A stretch of 64,000 nucleotides of DNA, from the NCBI GenBank assembly GCA_947561585.1, contig CANNZV010001602.1:124001-188000 (forward strand). Reading direction: 5' to 3'. The notes under the pieces were generated by a model, which was given only the letters and a program-made list of their open reading frames with translations, did not search any database and had not been told where the DNA came from. The translations under genes and the position numbers were made by a program. Below, piece after piece: positions 12,401 to 25,204 of the stretch (its first letter is position 1; the number at the start of each line of letters is the position of its first letter). The DNA is from Caprella mutica. Its lineage: Eukaryota > Arthropoda > Malacostraca > Amphipoda > Caprellidae.

Positions 12401-13156
12401 ATTCAAAGGTAAACAGTACTGCTGCTAGGTTGAAATTTTCGTATCTTTCTTTTGCTACAATAATTAATAATCCTTTAGAAAATGATTAGTTGATTCTTTG
12501 AAAGTTAGGTACGATCTTTATGCAATATCGATTACATGCAATATCGATTATATTCCTGTACCTAAGAATAAGTAGAAAATAACTATTATTTCACTCATTT
12601 ATATTGGTTTCAATGATAAAATATAATATTTTTCAATATTTTCTAACTAACCCATTTAAATGTCAGAGAGGCTCTGCAGCTCTAATCCTAATCACAGAGT
12701 GCTAATATGGGCATGAGAGTGAGTCACGGGATATAATTACCCTTTTAATCACATCATATTTAAAATGTCTTTAGGAAAAGTTTTGCAATACCTGACTAAG
12801 TAAAAAATATTTTTTCTTTCCACCAAAACCATCCATAGAAATTTGAAATTTTTATTTACATGTCCCCTTATTTCAGAGTTACAAAGATAATTAACTTCAG
12901 TTAACATTTCAATCTGACGTTTTTATAACTACAATTATACAAGCAGTCTTATAACACTGAGCTAACCCTAACTATGAATTGACATTAAATTGTTTTTTTT
13001 GCAGAGCCTCAAAGACCGGTACATCCCAAGCAGAACAAAAGAGAGAAAAATATAGAGAAGTGGAGAAGAGAGAGGGAAGTGAAGCACCAAAAGTCAGAGA
13101 ATAGGAGAGCGAAAAAAATGTCACAGAACGAAAAGAAGAGTGGGAAAACTAAATAA
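9417..13156 (+). CDS. RIO1-type serine/threonine kinase, copy A (7 exons, intact)
   Basis: Exons 9417-9526, 9797-9902, 10101-10573, 10862-11177, 11955-12087, 12298-12408 and 13005-13156 join in frame at GT-AG borders to 466 codons plus stop. Family hallmarks are visible: ATP-binding loop ATGKEANVYY (residues 78-87), ATP lysine in CALKV (K108), catalytic loop HADLSEFN (D223, N228), metal-binding Asp in IIDVSQ (D240), a conserved helix LNE, an acidic Ser/Glu stretch (exon 6) and a Lys/Arg-rich tail. RIOK1 proteins act in late cytoplasmic maturation of the 40S ribosomal subunit. Human RIOK1 is 568 residues with a longer acidic N-terminus. Here the start is placed at the first Met of the second conserved block, so the N-terminus is short. 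The flexible loop (VPQGGLKSHIEKWC) is diverged from canonical RIOK1. A second, canonical gene probably exists elsewhere (inference). Confidence 0.9.
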
Positions 13157-13847
13157 CTCTTTTCAACACTAGCTCATTATGTCTGAGTAAATATTTGAAC
13201 ACATTTTGAATTAACCTTTTCTATTTTACATTGTAGTTCCTTGGCTTGATTTAAAATTTGTACAAATTATTACTTTTGAACAATTTATTAGTACAATGTT
13301 GCTACTATAATGCACTTTCATTTGAACCTTTTATTTCTTAAGTTGAGTGCACTCCTTGATGTGCTCAAATACTAAAAGAGGAGTATCTATGTTGTTAAAA
13401 GCTGGAAAAATAGAAAAGTTTTGGAGTAACTAAGTTTACTAAATTCATTCAACTAAGAGCTACTAGAATTCTACCTAAACTATTAGTGGCGGCCCGAAAG
13501 CTGATGTGTTTAGGCTCACTTGAAAATAGCAAATACCTAATTAGCAAACAATTTGAACACATCTGGTTGAATCGAAGATATTAATTAACATTCCAATACT
13601 GTTATTTCAAAAAATGAATTTTGTTTTATCAACAAAAAGTATATTTAAAGCAACACAAAATTTTTTTTGTAGCAACAAAATCATCTTGTTATTTATACGG
13701 AAAAAATAGATTATGTTGTTTTAATTACTATTTCTTATTATATTACATAAAGTGTATACGCAAATTTGGCTGTATATCAATTAGTTTAATGTTACATGAT
13801 GATATATACAAATTAAATGGGAAGAAATTAACATAGAAATGAAGTGG
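13157..13847. other. 3' flank of copy A, shared with copies B and C
   Basis: Sequence downstream of the stop is homologous to the 3' flanks of B (minus, below 19593) and C (44719 onward). At 13537-13544 it contains CTAATTAG, the uninterrupted version of the site that carries a hAT-like insertion in C. No further gene was seen. Confidence 0.6.
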
Positions 13848-13915
13848 TGTATCTGGGAATCAAACCAACGATCTCCAGTCTGCGGTTCTATCCTCTCAGC
13901 CATCCTGGACATGGC
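13848..13915 (-). repeat. tRNA-derived SINE head or tRNA relic
   Basis: The minus strand reads like a tRNA: an A-box-like GGATGGCTGAGAGGATAG, a central GACTGGAGATC and a B-box GGTTTGATTCC. The would-be acceptor arms do not pair, so this is not a functional tRNA. A pol III promoter remnant of a SINE fits best. Confidence 0.55.
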
Positions 13916-15271
13916 AGAAGTAGGATTGGAATGAACTATAAGCAATATGAAAACACGCATGCCTTTTAAAGTTATTATAAATGAATATTATTTAATATTC
14001 TATTGAATTCATATCGTTTCTTTTTTATAATAAAAAGCAATAGAACATTTCAATTGAATATTTTTATAATAGCTATTCATTAATATTTATCAATTCCACC
14101 TACCTACCTAGTTTCTTACAAGGTGTTATCAATCTATACCTACATAGATACTTACTATCGTTTATCATTACTTACGTGGTTATGATACGTAATAATAAGG
14201 CTTTAGAATGAACTTGCTGCAATATATATCAATATTCTTACCATTAAGATTTGCACCACTTTTTCCCGCGTAAAACAGACGAGGGACATCACGCGTGGGA
14301 CATACGTGGGAATATCGATGAAAAATAGCACTGAAGAAACACGTATAAATTTATATATATTGATTCTGTACGAACAATGAATACATATTGTGGTAACTTA
14401 AAATTTATATGTAGCCTAATAACAAAAAAGAAATTGCAGACAATTATTATTACTGACAATACATATATTATTGTTAATATTAAAAAAATATATCAACAAA
14501 AATATGATATTAGTGAAGCAAAATTATTGAACAATAACATTGAACAATAACATATTGCTATCATGGCATTATTTAAGTTAATATGAACAAAACTTTTTAA
14601 GTAACCATAACAATCTTCCATTACAAAAATTGTACAGCTAACTTAAAGAAATATTTTGTTGTAAGAAACCATTGAACAATATTTTATTGCTGATTTAACT
14701 CAATTGATGGTTAATATAACAACATTTTCCCATTACCATAACCAAATGTTATCGACAAAATACGTTTTGTAAATTTAACTAAGCCGTTCTCTGTGTGTCG
14801 ATTTAATGGCAAGTAATTAAGTTATAAATAATGACAGCTTACAAATCTTTGAGCATCCTAAACTAAAGGACAAATGTGAATACTTTGATGAAACAGCCTA
14901 AAATTGTAAAACATACACATACAATTAATATTCAGTTAATAAACCGTTGCTCTGGATAACATCTGGTACAACAATAATGAATAATGTTTTGATAGTTTTT
15001 GAAAATAATTTCCGATCTCTCTCCCTGAATTTTCATCAGGAAAATTACACAGCATCCAATGATTTTAAAAGGAGTGAAACCTTCCAAAAGTATTTGAACA
15101 GAAATGTTGAATACTACGGTGATTCTGACAAAATTGTAGTCTATTTTAAACAAGAAGACCTTGCAAAATCAAATAATGATCATTATAAAGATCAAACTGT
15201 ACAGCTTTTGGCATTAAAAGATCGTTTCAAGACTGTTGCAGAAATTTAAAGAGGTTATCAATCATACCAAC
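13916..15271. other. Intergenic with one unassigned 100-codon ORF
   Basis: Mostly AT-rich DNA. A plus-strand ORF at 14947-15249 reads with a balanced amino-acid composition (for example YYGDSDKIVVYFKQEDL) that looks more protein-like than its surroundings. It has no recognised domain, no clear start context and no neighbouring exon. It may be a fragment of a transposon protein. Confidence 0.3.
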
Positions 15272-16317
15272 CCCTGATAACATTGTACTATCGGGCCAAC
15301 TTCGGTAAACATTGGCAAAGTGAAGGCACGATCGGGCATTGGCACGCCAATGCTATTGCACTCTGGGCCAATGTATGGTAAACGACATTGGGCCAACGGT
15401 TGCCAAACAGCTCTGACCCAAATGAAGACATTGGTTAACAAATCCGGTGATTTTTTGATGTACCACTATATTTATTATACTGATCCTGGTTCTTTATTCG
15501 GCAGTTATCGCCATACAATCAGAGGAAATAGGTGCAAACCATCTATCTCAACATCAATCACAAAAATGGCCAAATTAATCCCTTTCTGAGAATTTGGTAA
15601 AAAATGGGCGTGTTATCCCTTCAATATTAATTTCACCCCTTTATTCATTTCATTCATAAAAAAGTGCATGGCCACTAGTTAATTCATATATTTAGTATAA
15701 AAAGTTATTTTTCCGATTGATATAATTATTCAGGTTGTAAATTAAACTTTCTATTCAATTTTATATTGAAATATTATTATTTGGTTAAATTAGCGTAGAT
15801 AAAATAATATAGGTTTGAGTTTGAATAGGTAAATGTTGTACATTGTTTCCCCCTGATTTTAATTCTTTTAATATATACTACATTGTGAGAACACGAGAAG
15901 TTTAACTGTTGTCTTCACGTGCTCTGTGTAGTGTAATACACATCTAATATAAAATAGCACTGGCCGTGGACCAGCTGACATCGGCAACATTATGTATTAA
16001 TAACAAGTTTATAATTAATTAATAAGACGTCTATAAGTTATTCATGAGACATTTATTAGTCATTTGCTAGAACTGGGTGAGTGAGTTGACAAAATGTCGG
16101 ATTCGCACTAGCCCAATGCAACAATAGCACTACATCGGCAACGTTAAGTATCGCCGGTACCAATAAGTTATACTGTTCATGGCCGGTGGACATCCGTGAG
16201 GTGGGCCAACGTCGGGCCTTTGCTGGCCCAATACACTGAGACCGGAATGACAGCGTTGGCCCAAGTTTCGTTCTGAATTGGGCCAACGTTGGCCTAACAT
16301 TGTAATGTTTACTGGGA
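15272..16317. mobile_element. TIR element, CCCTGATAACATTG family, copy 1
   Basis: The left end runs CCCTGATAACATTGTA and then CGGGCCAAC. The right end is an inverted, diverged counterpart (CCAACGTTGGCC to AATGTTTACTGGGA). GGGCCAACGTTGG-type words recur inside the ends. The left half is homologous, in reverse orientation, to 31985-32614. No transposase seen. Confidence 0.65.
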
Positions 16318-16756
16318 CATGTGTGTCTTCAATGCCATTTAGAACTTTGTCGATCATTATCTAATTCCTCTACCAAAACTTCTTTACTTCAGCAGATAGT
16401 AGGTCACTCGCCGTATCTTCGGAAGCTACGTTGTTCATGGTCAGACAAATCATAGAGTACCCCGATTGGGAAAACATACCAAACCTCAGTAATACAAAAA
16501 TAATTTTTGCAACGTCTTGCTCATCATGTGGCAACCCAACAGGGCCAATATCCCTATGGTGCTAATCCACATTCTCATCTTCCAACTGAAGTCCGAACAT
16601 GGCAAGTGTATATCATCTTCCCCTGTCATCTACCCCTCTCTACCACTTTAAACATTACAAATATTGAGACTTCAGCAAACTGAATGCTTCATGTACACAA
16701 TTAAAGGGATCAACTATAGGCCTACAATATATCTCAACTCTCATTCATGGGTCTAG

Positions 16757-16833
16757 GACATCTCGTCCACGGTCATTTCGTCCAACGGACATTTCGTCCA
16801 ACAGACATTTCGTCCACGGACAATTCGTCCACG
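16757..16833. repeat. Short phrase array, 15-16-bp units (GGACATTTCGTCCAAC)
   Basis: Five consecutive imperfect copies of GGACATTTCGTCCAAC can be read (variants GGACATCTCGTCCAC, GGTCATTTCGTCCAAC, AGACATTTCGTCCAC and GGACAATTCGTCCAC). Each unit is itself partly palindromic (GGAC...GTCC). Confidence 0.85.
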
Positions 16834-18362
16834 AATTGCTTTATTTTGTATTTTAAAGTGTTTATGGGACAAGTACCGGCGCTGTGCTCAGCTCTGGTTA
16901 CAGGATAGAATTAAAAAAAGTCCCCATTATTTTAATTGATCATATCTCCACTTTAAGTTAACATATTTTTATTTTATTTCTGCATAATAAAAATTTTCCT
17001 GAAAAATTATAGGTTTTTAAAATTGGTTGAATAACCACTTCACACTGATCGATTTGTACTGAAAGAAGTAGACAAACTATTTTGTTCAAAAGAAAATTTT
17101 GAAAAAGAAAAATGGTGTTCTTCATTTCTCAAATGTTAAAAATAATTAACAAAAATGAATCATACATTCATCATTTCCACACCACTAAAATGCAACTGAC
17201 TAATGAACAAAGAATTTTCATCGTATTGGAATATGAAATAACATGAAACATTGGACAGTTAGAGCAGCATTTAATGGATTATTCCCGTAAAGGAACTTAC
17301 CCGATAAGATGACTGTGAATCGATCAGTTAGAAGTAGCAGCAATCGAAATAAAGGAAACTCAGGAAGGAAAATAATATCGCAATTGTCCAGCAAGCGATC
17401 ACTGAAAATCTTGCATCTTCTGTTAGACGCAATGAGTTCAACCTCTCCAAGTCTACATTCCATATTAAGTTTTTAACCCTTTGTTTAAAATGATTCCCAT
17501 TTTAAATTCTGTCTACAGTTAGCCAATTATGTATTTTGGTCAACGGAGACTAAATACCACACACTTTACAACCTGGAAAATTAAGTGTACTTAATGCATG
17601 AGTATGGCATGTGTGATGTGGTAAAGTTAAATAATTAATGAAAGTTTTCCTATTAAATATTCAATACAATACTAAGCTATTTGTAGTCAATTACCTAGTA
17701 ATTAATATTATAGCTATTACTATATTTATGCCACTGGTAAATACATTATCAAAATAATCCTAGAATTTGGAGAATAACTCTTAGTTAAGATTTCCAAATA
17801 ATTATCGGGGATGAGATTTGAGTTTTGACTTTGCTGTTTGTTAGGTTGCTGAAAGTTTTTTTTGTGGGTTTAGCTGGTTTATTTTGTAATAGTTAGGTTG
17901 TATATGAATTTGGAATGTACTATCACTACTATGTCTGAAATAATAAGGTAGCATAATTAAAAAGTCACCCATTTTTATCGTAATTTTCGTTCACTTCACT
18001 AACGTTAGCTTTAATATATTCATTCTGGTAAAGCCAACCTAAAAATGGCGCTAGCCTGTTCTTCCTCTTAACTGTGGGAGAAAATTATGAAACAAAATAA
18101 ACATTTTAAAATTGTATTTGTCACAAATGGAGGGAAATTTGAGTGTTGCCCTACTATTATTGTGTTACCTTCGAAAATATTGCATTTAAATTTAATTATC
18201 GGTATAAATTTATAGAACTTAATAGAGTAAATGTGATTTGATCATAAAATGATCAGCTCGAAAAAGTAGGTACCTATATACCTACACCGTTGCGTACTTA
18301 AATACAATTACCTTAAAAAATCATTCGGTTCCTAAATATCTGATTACTATAAATCTAATTAC
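16834..18362. other. Intergenic, no gene seen
   Basis: No coding region recognised. The right part, from about 18180, is homologous to DNA downstream of copy C near 46660-46810 and so belongs to the duplicated unit of copy B. Confidence 0.45.
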
Positions 18363-18945
18363 TATATAAATGGAGATCATACTGTGGCAGTTTTTGGTAG
18401 TATGAAACTACTATCATTAGACAAACTTTTCTGTTATGCAGTTGGAGTATATTTATTCAAAACTCATTATATTTTAAATTATGATGCACAATTGTTAGGA
18501 TCATTAGACAGTTTCAATGATGTACATAACCATAATACTAGATTTAACAATCAATATATTTTGCCACGTTTTAGAAAAGTTAAATCTCAGTCATCGGTTA
18601 TGTTTGTTGGAACTAAAACATGGAACGCTATTCCTAGGAATATAAAAAATTCAAGTTCCATTAGAGTCTTCAAAAGGTGTTACAAGACACATTTATTAAA
18701 TTCATTGTGAGCTGTACATTCTGGTACTTTTATTATTCTTTGTTTTCATGTATTTTACTTAATACTTCATTTTTTTTTAAATTTACTATTTGGATGCCCT
18801 AGAAGCAACTGCTTTTCCGGGCCTGAGTGTTCCTTTCATTGATTTGTATTCTTATTTTTGGCTGCTATACATCCCGAATAGCAGCTAACATTGTAAGGGA
18901 ATATTTTGTGTAAAATAAAAAAAAATAAAAAAATAAAAGATACCT
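18363..18945 (+). mobile_element. 5'-truncated non-LTR retrotransposon (CR1/jockey-like) 3' end
   Basis: An ORF at 18384-18710 ends in HNHNTRFNNQYILPRFRK, then SSVMFVGTKTWNAIPRN, then FKRCYKTHLL. This is the classic extreme C-terminus of LINE reverse-transcriptase polyproteins. After the stop come about 200 bp of 3' UTR and an A-rich AAAATAAAA tail. The homologous stretch downstream of copy C (near 46640-46680) lacks the insertion, so the LINE arrived in B after the duplication or was absent from C's ancestor. Confidence 0.8.
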
Positions 18946-19592
18946 TGCTTGTTCTTCTATTTAATATATTAGAAAGTCGGACATACCAGAACAGAGAAGG
19001 TCAATTGTGAATAATTCGTATGTAATAGTTTAGTTGGTCAATTTCTTCCAACCGTGATATATTCTATATCCTTAGTTCTACAAATTTTAACTTACCAAGT
19101 TAGCACGGTTATGGAATCATTCAGCAAAATGTTCAACATTCAAACAAGCTAATGACTTATGTTAACGCCCCATTTTTGGTAACTGTGAGCATACAGTACG
19201 TAATTGAGTAGTTAATGTATTACATGAAATATCATTATTCTTCAAACTTGTGTGCTAATAAGGTTGTTGCCACTTTCAAGTGAACATAAATTAAATAGCT
19301 TTCGGGCTGTCACAAATAGTTAAGCTAGGCTTCTAATAGCTCTTTATTGAATGAATTTAGTTAACTTAGTTACTTTAAAACTTTTTCATATAGCCATCGA
19401 GGAGTGTACTTATGATTGAAAAGATAAAGGTTCAAATGACAGAGCATTATAGTAGCTACAGTTTACTAGAAAAATAGTTCAGGAGTAATAATTTGTAAAA
19501 ATTTTAAATCCAACCAAGGAATTACTATGAAAAATAACAAAGGTTAGTCCAAAATGTAATTATATCACTCATTAGTCATAATGAGCTAGTAG
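18946..19592. other. 3' flank of copy B
   Basis: Homologous on the minus strand to the 3' flanks of copies A and C, including the ATGGGGCGTTA word shared with C near 46420. No separate gene seen. Confidence 0.6.
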
Positions 19593-22500
19593 TTATTTAG
19601 GTTTCCTACTCCTTTCGACATGGCATTTCTTTTCATTCTTTGACATTTTCTTCGCTCTCCTATTTGCTGCATGTAGCTCCTTCACTTTCTTCTTTCTAAT
19701 CCATCTCTCTTCAGTAGTCTCTCCTTTATGTCGCTTAGGATGTACCAGTGTATTATGCTCTGCAAATAAACAATTTAATGCCAAGTCAGAGTTAGGGTAA
19801 GCTCAGTGTTATAAGACTGTTTGTATAATTATAGTTATAAAATCTTCAGATTGAAATAATGTTTGAAGTTAATTATCTTTGCAACACTGAAATAATGGGA
19901 TATCTAATTTATAAAATTTCATCTGTTTGGATGGTTTTGGTGGGAAGTAAAAATATTTCATTACTTAGTAAGGGATTACAAATCTTTTCCCAAAGACAAA
20001 CACTATTTTTATGTAACTATTCTATTTTTCTGTTCAGAGATAAGTTATGTAAAACAGTTCTAGATACATCAGAGCTTCTCTACAGTGAACCCCTGTTTAG
20101 TGAATGAGTTAGGATGTAGCCAATAGAAAATAAGAATGTAGATATTTTAGAAAACTGTTGCCCACCAAGATTATCATTGGAACATACAAGCAAAATTAAA
20201 CTTAATGTGAATTTATCGAACCCTGTTCAGTTTTCAATATTGAAAAGTTTTATAAATCAATATTACAAAATATATTCTAATAATCTCATTTTATTCCAAC
20301 AACTGTTTAATATTTCTTAGTTCAATGTAATGAATAACCTTTAAAATCAACTCATTTTATTATTTAAATATTACTGTTACTGAACTTTGTCAGACAATGT
20401 ACAAATTGGATCCATACGAAATGATGGAAGTTAATACAACTTCATAAACTCGTCAAAGATTTCCATTTCACCATAATTTGAGATTGGCATCCAAATGTGA
20501 TATAAAATGGCTTGCTAATATATCCGTATCAAGTTTATGAATCAAATTACAGCACTTTTAAGAATTGAGAATAAAAAGAATATAAAGCATATTTTTAGGA
20601 AATATAAAGCATATTTGGTATTTCAGAGTATAAAAGAATAGAATTAGAAAACATGGGGAATATTTTTCAAAAGAATATAGATCATATTTCAAAGATAATA
20701 TTGTCACAAGCCTAGTAATAACAAGTAACACTTCTTTACTGTGTATGCTGCCCAATTTTGCCTGTGCTCGACCAATTGTCGGTGTACCCATGTTTATAAT
20801 CGAGAATGTATAAAGATCAGATAATTGATCGTACCCAATTTTCAAAGAATCAACTTTATTTTTTCTAAAGAATTATTAATTATAGTAGCGGAACAAAGAT
20901 ACGTAAAATTCACAATTTAAATCAGTAGCTAGCAATACTATTTACCATTGGATTGTGCTGAATTTGCATCTTTTTCAGAGTCTTCATCTTCACTTTCATT
21001 TGTCTCTTCATCTGAAGTTTCACTTTTTTCCTCATCTGAAGTTTCCCTTGACTCCTCATCTATTTCATCATTTATTACTTTTTCTCTTTTATCTGAAAAA
21101 AAGATCAAAGTTAGAAACATATGGAAAGGGTGTGTCCAAGTTTTGAATATAAATCGAAAGAGTGGATTGAGTTCTCTTATCCAGGCCAGTGTCCAATATG
21201 TTTGCTTTGCCCTTTTCAAAATATATCATTCACGATAACACTCAATTTGACTAGAAATGAATAATAATATATTCATCTCACCAATTAGCAACTGTGGTTC
21301 ATCTCTCACACCGGACATCTGACTGTTCAAACCCAAAATGGTTAAGAAAGGCAAATCAACGCAAGACTTCAGACCGGCTTTGATCATATCATAATCGCTT
21401 TCAAAATTAACAGCCTGTAGAATGTAGATATATATTGAAATAATTAAACAGAATAGATTCACAAAAATATTATGTTAATATATCAACTTAATTTGATAGA
21501 ATAGTAAAATATAATACATAATTTTCATGAGGAATATCCTAAGTATTTCATTATTTATATCCTATAGTTAAATTTAACTTGGTTAAACCTCATTGAGTGT
21601 TATTGGCAAAAAAACTTGTTTGAAGGCATTCTCAACGATTATTTCTTCATTTGTCATTTCATGTGGGTCCCGTTGACTGCATATCTCCATACACTCATCT
21701 AAATAGCTTTCAACATTCTCATCAGTGATGGTCATGTCCACAATGAAGAAAAAGAGCTCCTGTATCATCATAGTAGATACGCCCATCTTGCGGAAAAACT
21801 CTGTGATGTTTGTACAATCTTGTCGCAGATGTTCGAAACTGTTGGGATGGCCTCTAGGTACCGCCTGGGACACATCAATGATGTAAGGAGTATCATCAAG
21901 CAACCTACAAAGGAAGGTTCAGATTAGAAATGAACTACAAACTAATTTCAGATAGAAAAAAGTAAAAATCAACTCACAGATATGTGTGATATATCAAAAT
22001 TGAATAAATATATTCAAAGCTCATGTATATAGAATTATATACTTACAGAATGTTAAATTCCGAGAGATCAGCATGCACCATATTGCACTTCCAGTACATT
22101 GTTCTCATGTATCTTATAATTTGGCCGTAAAGAGCACAAGCTAAGTCTAAGTTCACTAAGGAATTATGAAGTCTTGGAGCAGCCACTCCACGAATACCCA
22201 CAAGCTCCATGAGGAGGATGTGCTTAAACCTAAAGTACACTTTGGGGCATGGTATACCTGCATTAACCATTTTCCTTAGATTTTTCGCCTCTGCTTTACA
22301 CCATTTTTCGATGTGGCTCTTCAAACCACCTTTAGTGACGCGTTTTGAGCGCATATCTTTCTCATTGTACTCTTTTCTGTTTTTGAAAGTTACTATGCAC
22401 GTTTTGTGAACTTTCAGGGCACAGGTTATACTTTGGTCTGGGACTCCAGAAGAAGACGTACAAGATCTTTTGCAGTAGTAAACATTTGCCTCCTTGCCTG

Positions 22501-23199
22501 TCGCTATGCAACCAACGAGCTGTGATACAAAGAGGGGTGGTACTTGGTTTCTTTTCGTTACTATCATAAAATCATATATGAAATAGAAAAAAAATATAAA
22601 CTGCCAATAACAATCACCTAGTTTGTTCAAACTGAATGTTACCAAATTAATTTATATCAATAGACAAGTAAATACATTATCTGTATATATTATATTTTAG
22701 AGCAAACTTACAGAATCTAACGTTTCTGTGCGGATCAATTTAGTGATGTATGACTTTGTTCTTCCATCCAGTGCTTTGTCTTTAGTAGAGTAGTAGGATT
22801 TATCTTTGCACTGATATCTGAAACATGAAAAAACAAAACAGAAATCTATTGCATAATTACATATGGTTGGACGGAGTGAATATTGTACAAGTACCTATCT
22901 CTGATTTAACAAGGTAACTCTTCAGGAAGTTACCAGATATCAAAACGATTTCATTAATAGATTTAACAGGTTACCAGTTATTTATAGTTAAATTCTATTT
23001 GCAGAATGTATTCATTACAATATGAATTATTAGCTACCTTAAAATTAGTAGGTACAAAAATTATTATAATTTCAGTAGCTACTTACTTATTTTCAAAATC
23101 TGTATCGGCAACTCCTCGCAAGGCTTTTCCTCCATATTGGTTGTTGTCATACATTTGAGTGATTCTTTTTCCATCGTTATGGTTACCTTCGGCAGACAT
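19593..23199 (-). CDS. RIO1-type serine/threonine kinase, copy B (7 exons, intact)
   Basis: On the minus strand, exons 23199-23087, 22817-22712, 22519-22047, 21904-21589, 21414-21282, 21092-20946 and 19759-19593 join in frame to 484 codons plus stop. The exon phases are identical to copy A, and exons 2-5 are the same lengths. Catalytic set present: ATGKEANVYY (from residue 79), K109, HADLSEFN with D224 and N229, and IIDVSQ with D241. Exon 6 has a longer acidic SETSDEE-type repeat than A, and the basic tail is longer. The intron-4 donor is GTTTAA rather than GTGACT, which is weak. B lies tail-to-tail with A, 6.4 kb apart. The likely role is RIOK1-like, in 40S subunit maturation; whether both copies are expressed cannot be seen. 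Confidence 0.9.
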
Positions 23200-24030
23200 T
23201 TCTCTACGCTGAAAAATAAGGAACTCACGAACAGAATATACATGAACAAATAACTGTGATAATTGTTCATAATATATTAATCATATGTAGCTAATTCAAT
23301 AAATAACTTTGTTAATTATACCGAATTATTGTTATATCTAATGATTAACTTCATCAAAAATAGGAAGTTTAATATTATAATATTAGCTAGTTACTAAAAT
23401 AAAAATCTAAATTATTGCACTACATCACCAATTTACATTTGAGGTTGTAAATGAAGGCATTCCAGAGACTGAATTTTTTTATTATTTATAATATTCATAA
23501 CTATTGTAAAAAAATTAACATTTGCACAATAATCATTGGAAAATAGTATAATTACAAAATTACAAAACAAACTATTTCTACTTGAGTTACAATTTGAAAT
23601 TCTATAGTCATTACCATTTTAGACCGCAAGGTTAAGCTGTCCTCGTTTGGATTTTGAAATCAAATCGTTAATTTAATTCTATATAGTATATATAGACCAA
23701 CAAATGGAAGGAAGGTGTATGAGAATAAGTAAAACCCACAGGTTAATTAATACAGGAGTAACGGCGCAAGCTTCACTTACACGCAAGCCCTCGAGAATGC
23801 TGGACCTAGATACACTATACTAACTAATCTATGAAACAGATAATGACAATTTTTCATGTATTAGTATTACCTATAACACTATGTCATTCTATAGGTTTTG
23901 GAATATGAGAACATTTTAACATTTTCTGAGCAGAAACTGAAAATACTGCAGACTTCAAAATTGCCATTATTTTATTGCTTTATTATAATGTCTATAAAAT
24001 TCTAACAGAGTAATTAATTTATCCGTGACC

Positions 24031-24080
24031 TGACAATTGCCACCCGCGGACAACTGCTACCCGCGGACAATTGCCACCCA
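24031..24080. repeat. Short phrase array, 17-bp units (GGACAATTGCCACCCGC)
   Basis: Three tandem imperfect copies of GGACAATTGCCACCCGC lie in the first intron (leader intron) of copy B. Confidence 0.8.
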
Positions 24081-24406
24081 AATAATTATAATCAGGCATC
24101 TTAACTTAAAAGGTAGTGATAAAATATGCACAGTCTTTTTATGTGATTTATAATCAATTATTTACATTTGATATAATAAATTACATATTGTTTTTTTACG
24201 ATTTATTTCCATCACACACTATATTTCTGTTATACAGTGTGTCTGCAAAATATGTATCCACTGCCATTATTGTTATTACTCATAATATTACTCTGAGCAT
24301 TGAGTAAATCTTATAAGTACTATTTATAATTCATTAATATTAATCTACGTATCTATGGTAGCAACATCATCATCGTCATATTATAATTCTGCTTGTTCCT
24401 TCCTTA

Positions 24407-25067
24407 AGCCCCGTCCAGACAGTCAAATTTTTTTTAGAGAAGTGACAAACTTAATGACAAACTTATCGTCAGTTTTCAAGGAGTGTCTACACGGTCAAAT
24501 TTTCTCGCCAAAAGTTTGAGGTTCACTGGCGTCAGTTTCGTCAAAATTAATGTTATATATCGTGAAAATAAAAATTATATAACTTGGTATGTATATTTTT
24601 TAAATTTAGAACAGTAAGAAACCAGAAAAAATAATTTGTTTTTAATGACAAAATATCGTTTTGAAAAGGATAGTCAAAAATAGATCATAGAAAACAATTC
24701 ACAACGTAGGTAGCCTACCTATAACTTAGATCTAATACATTCTAATACAACCAAGTATTAAAGAGTCTGTCGTCAGCCATTGTAACTAGATAGGTACTAA
24801 GTTTGAAAAAAATGAGGTTTTTGTAGGTGTACCTAGCTGTAATAAACTAAAATGACGCGCAAATAAAAAAATATTATTGCCGGAAAGTCAGTGTGTACTT
24901 CAAACTTTATCTTTGATAAAGTTTGTGTACTTTAAACTTTTTGATGACGATATCCAACATGTTGGAATAAAAAAACTGATGAAAAGTTTGACAGTTTGCT
25001 GACGCTAGGAAGTTATTGTCATTTAGTTTTTCACTTCTCTGAAAAATTTGACCGTCTGGACGGGGCT
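24407..25067. mobile_element. PIF/Harbinger-like MITE with TTA target duplication
   Basis: The inverted ends begin AGCCCCGTCCAGACAGTCAA and AGCCCCGTCCAGACGGTCAA. They are flanked by TTA at 24404-24406 and 25068-25070. The same flanking sequence occurs uninterrupted at about 31345-31420, with a single TTA at 31355-31357, which fixes the borders exactly. A 3-bp TWA duplication is characteristic of PIF/Harbinger. No transposase; 661 bp. Confidence 0.85.
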
Positions 25068-25204
25068 TTAGTGAGTACGTCCGTTACGCTTTCAGTAATT
25101 AGATATAAGCAAATTCGGTATGCATGATACCACAAATAAACATATTATTGATGTGTTTTATATTTTGAACCTCTTATTTTCATTGTGTGTTTCAATTTGA
25201 TTAT

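Noticed and set aside
13848..13915. Functional tRNA gene
   Set aside because: Acceptor ends do not pair and the anticodon arm is not convincing; SINE or relic is preferred.
15320..15589. ORF shared with 32291-32509 as a conserved small protein
   Set aside because: Both lie in copies of the same TIR repeat; similarity is at DNA level and the frames do not agree over their length.
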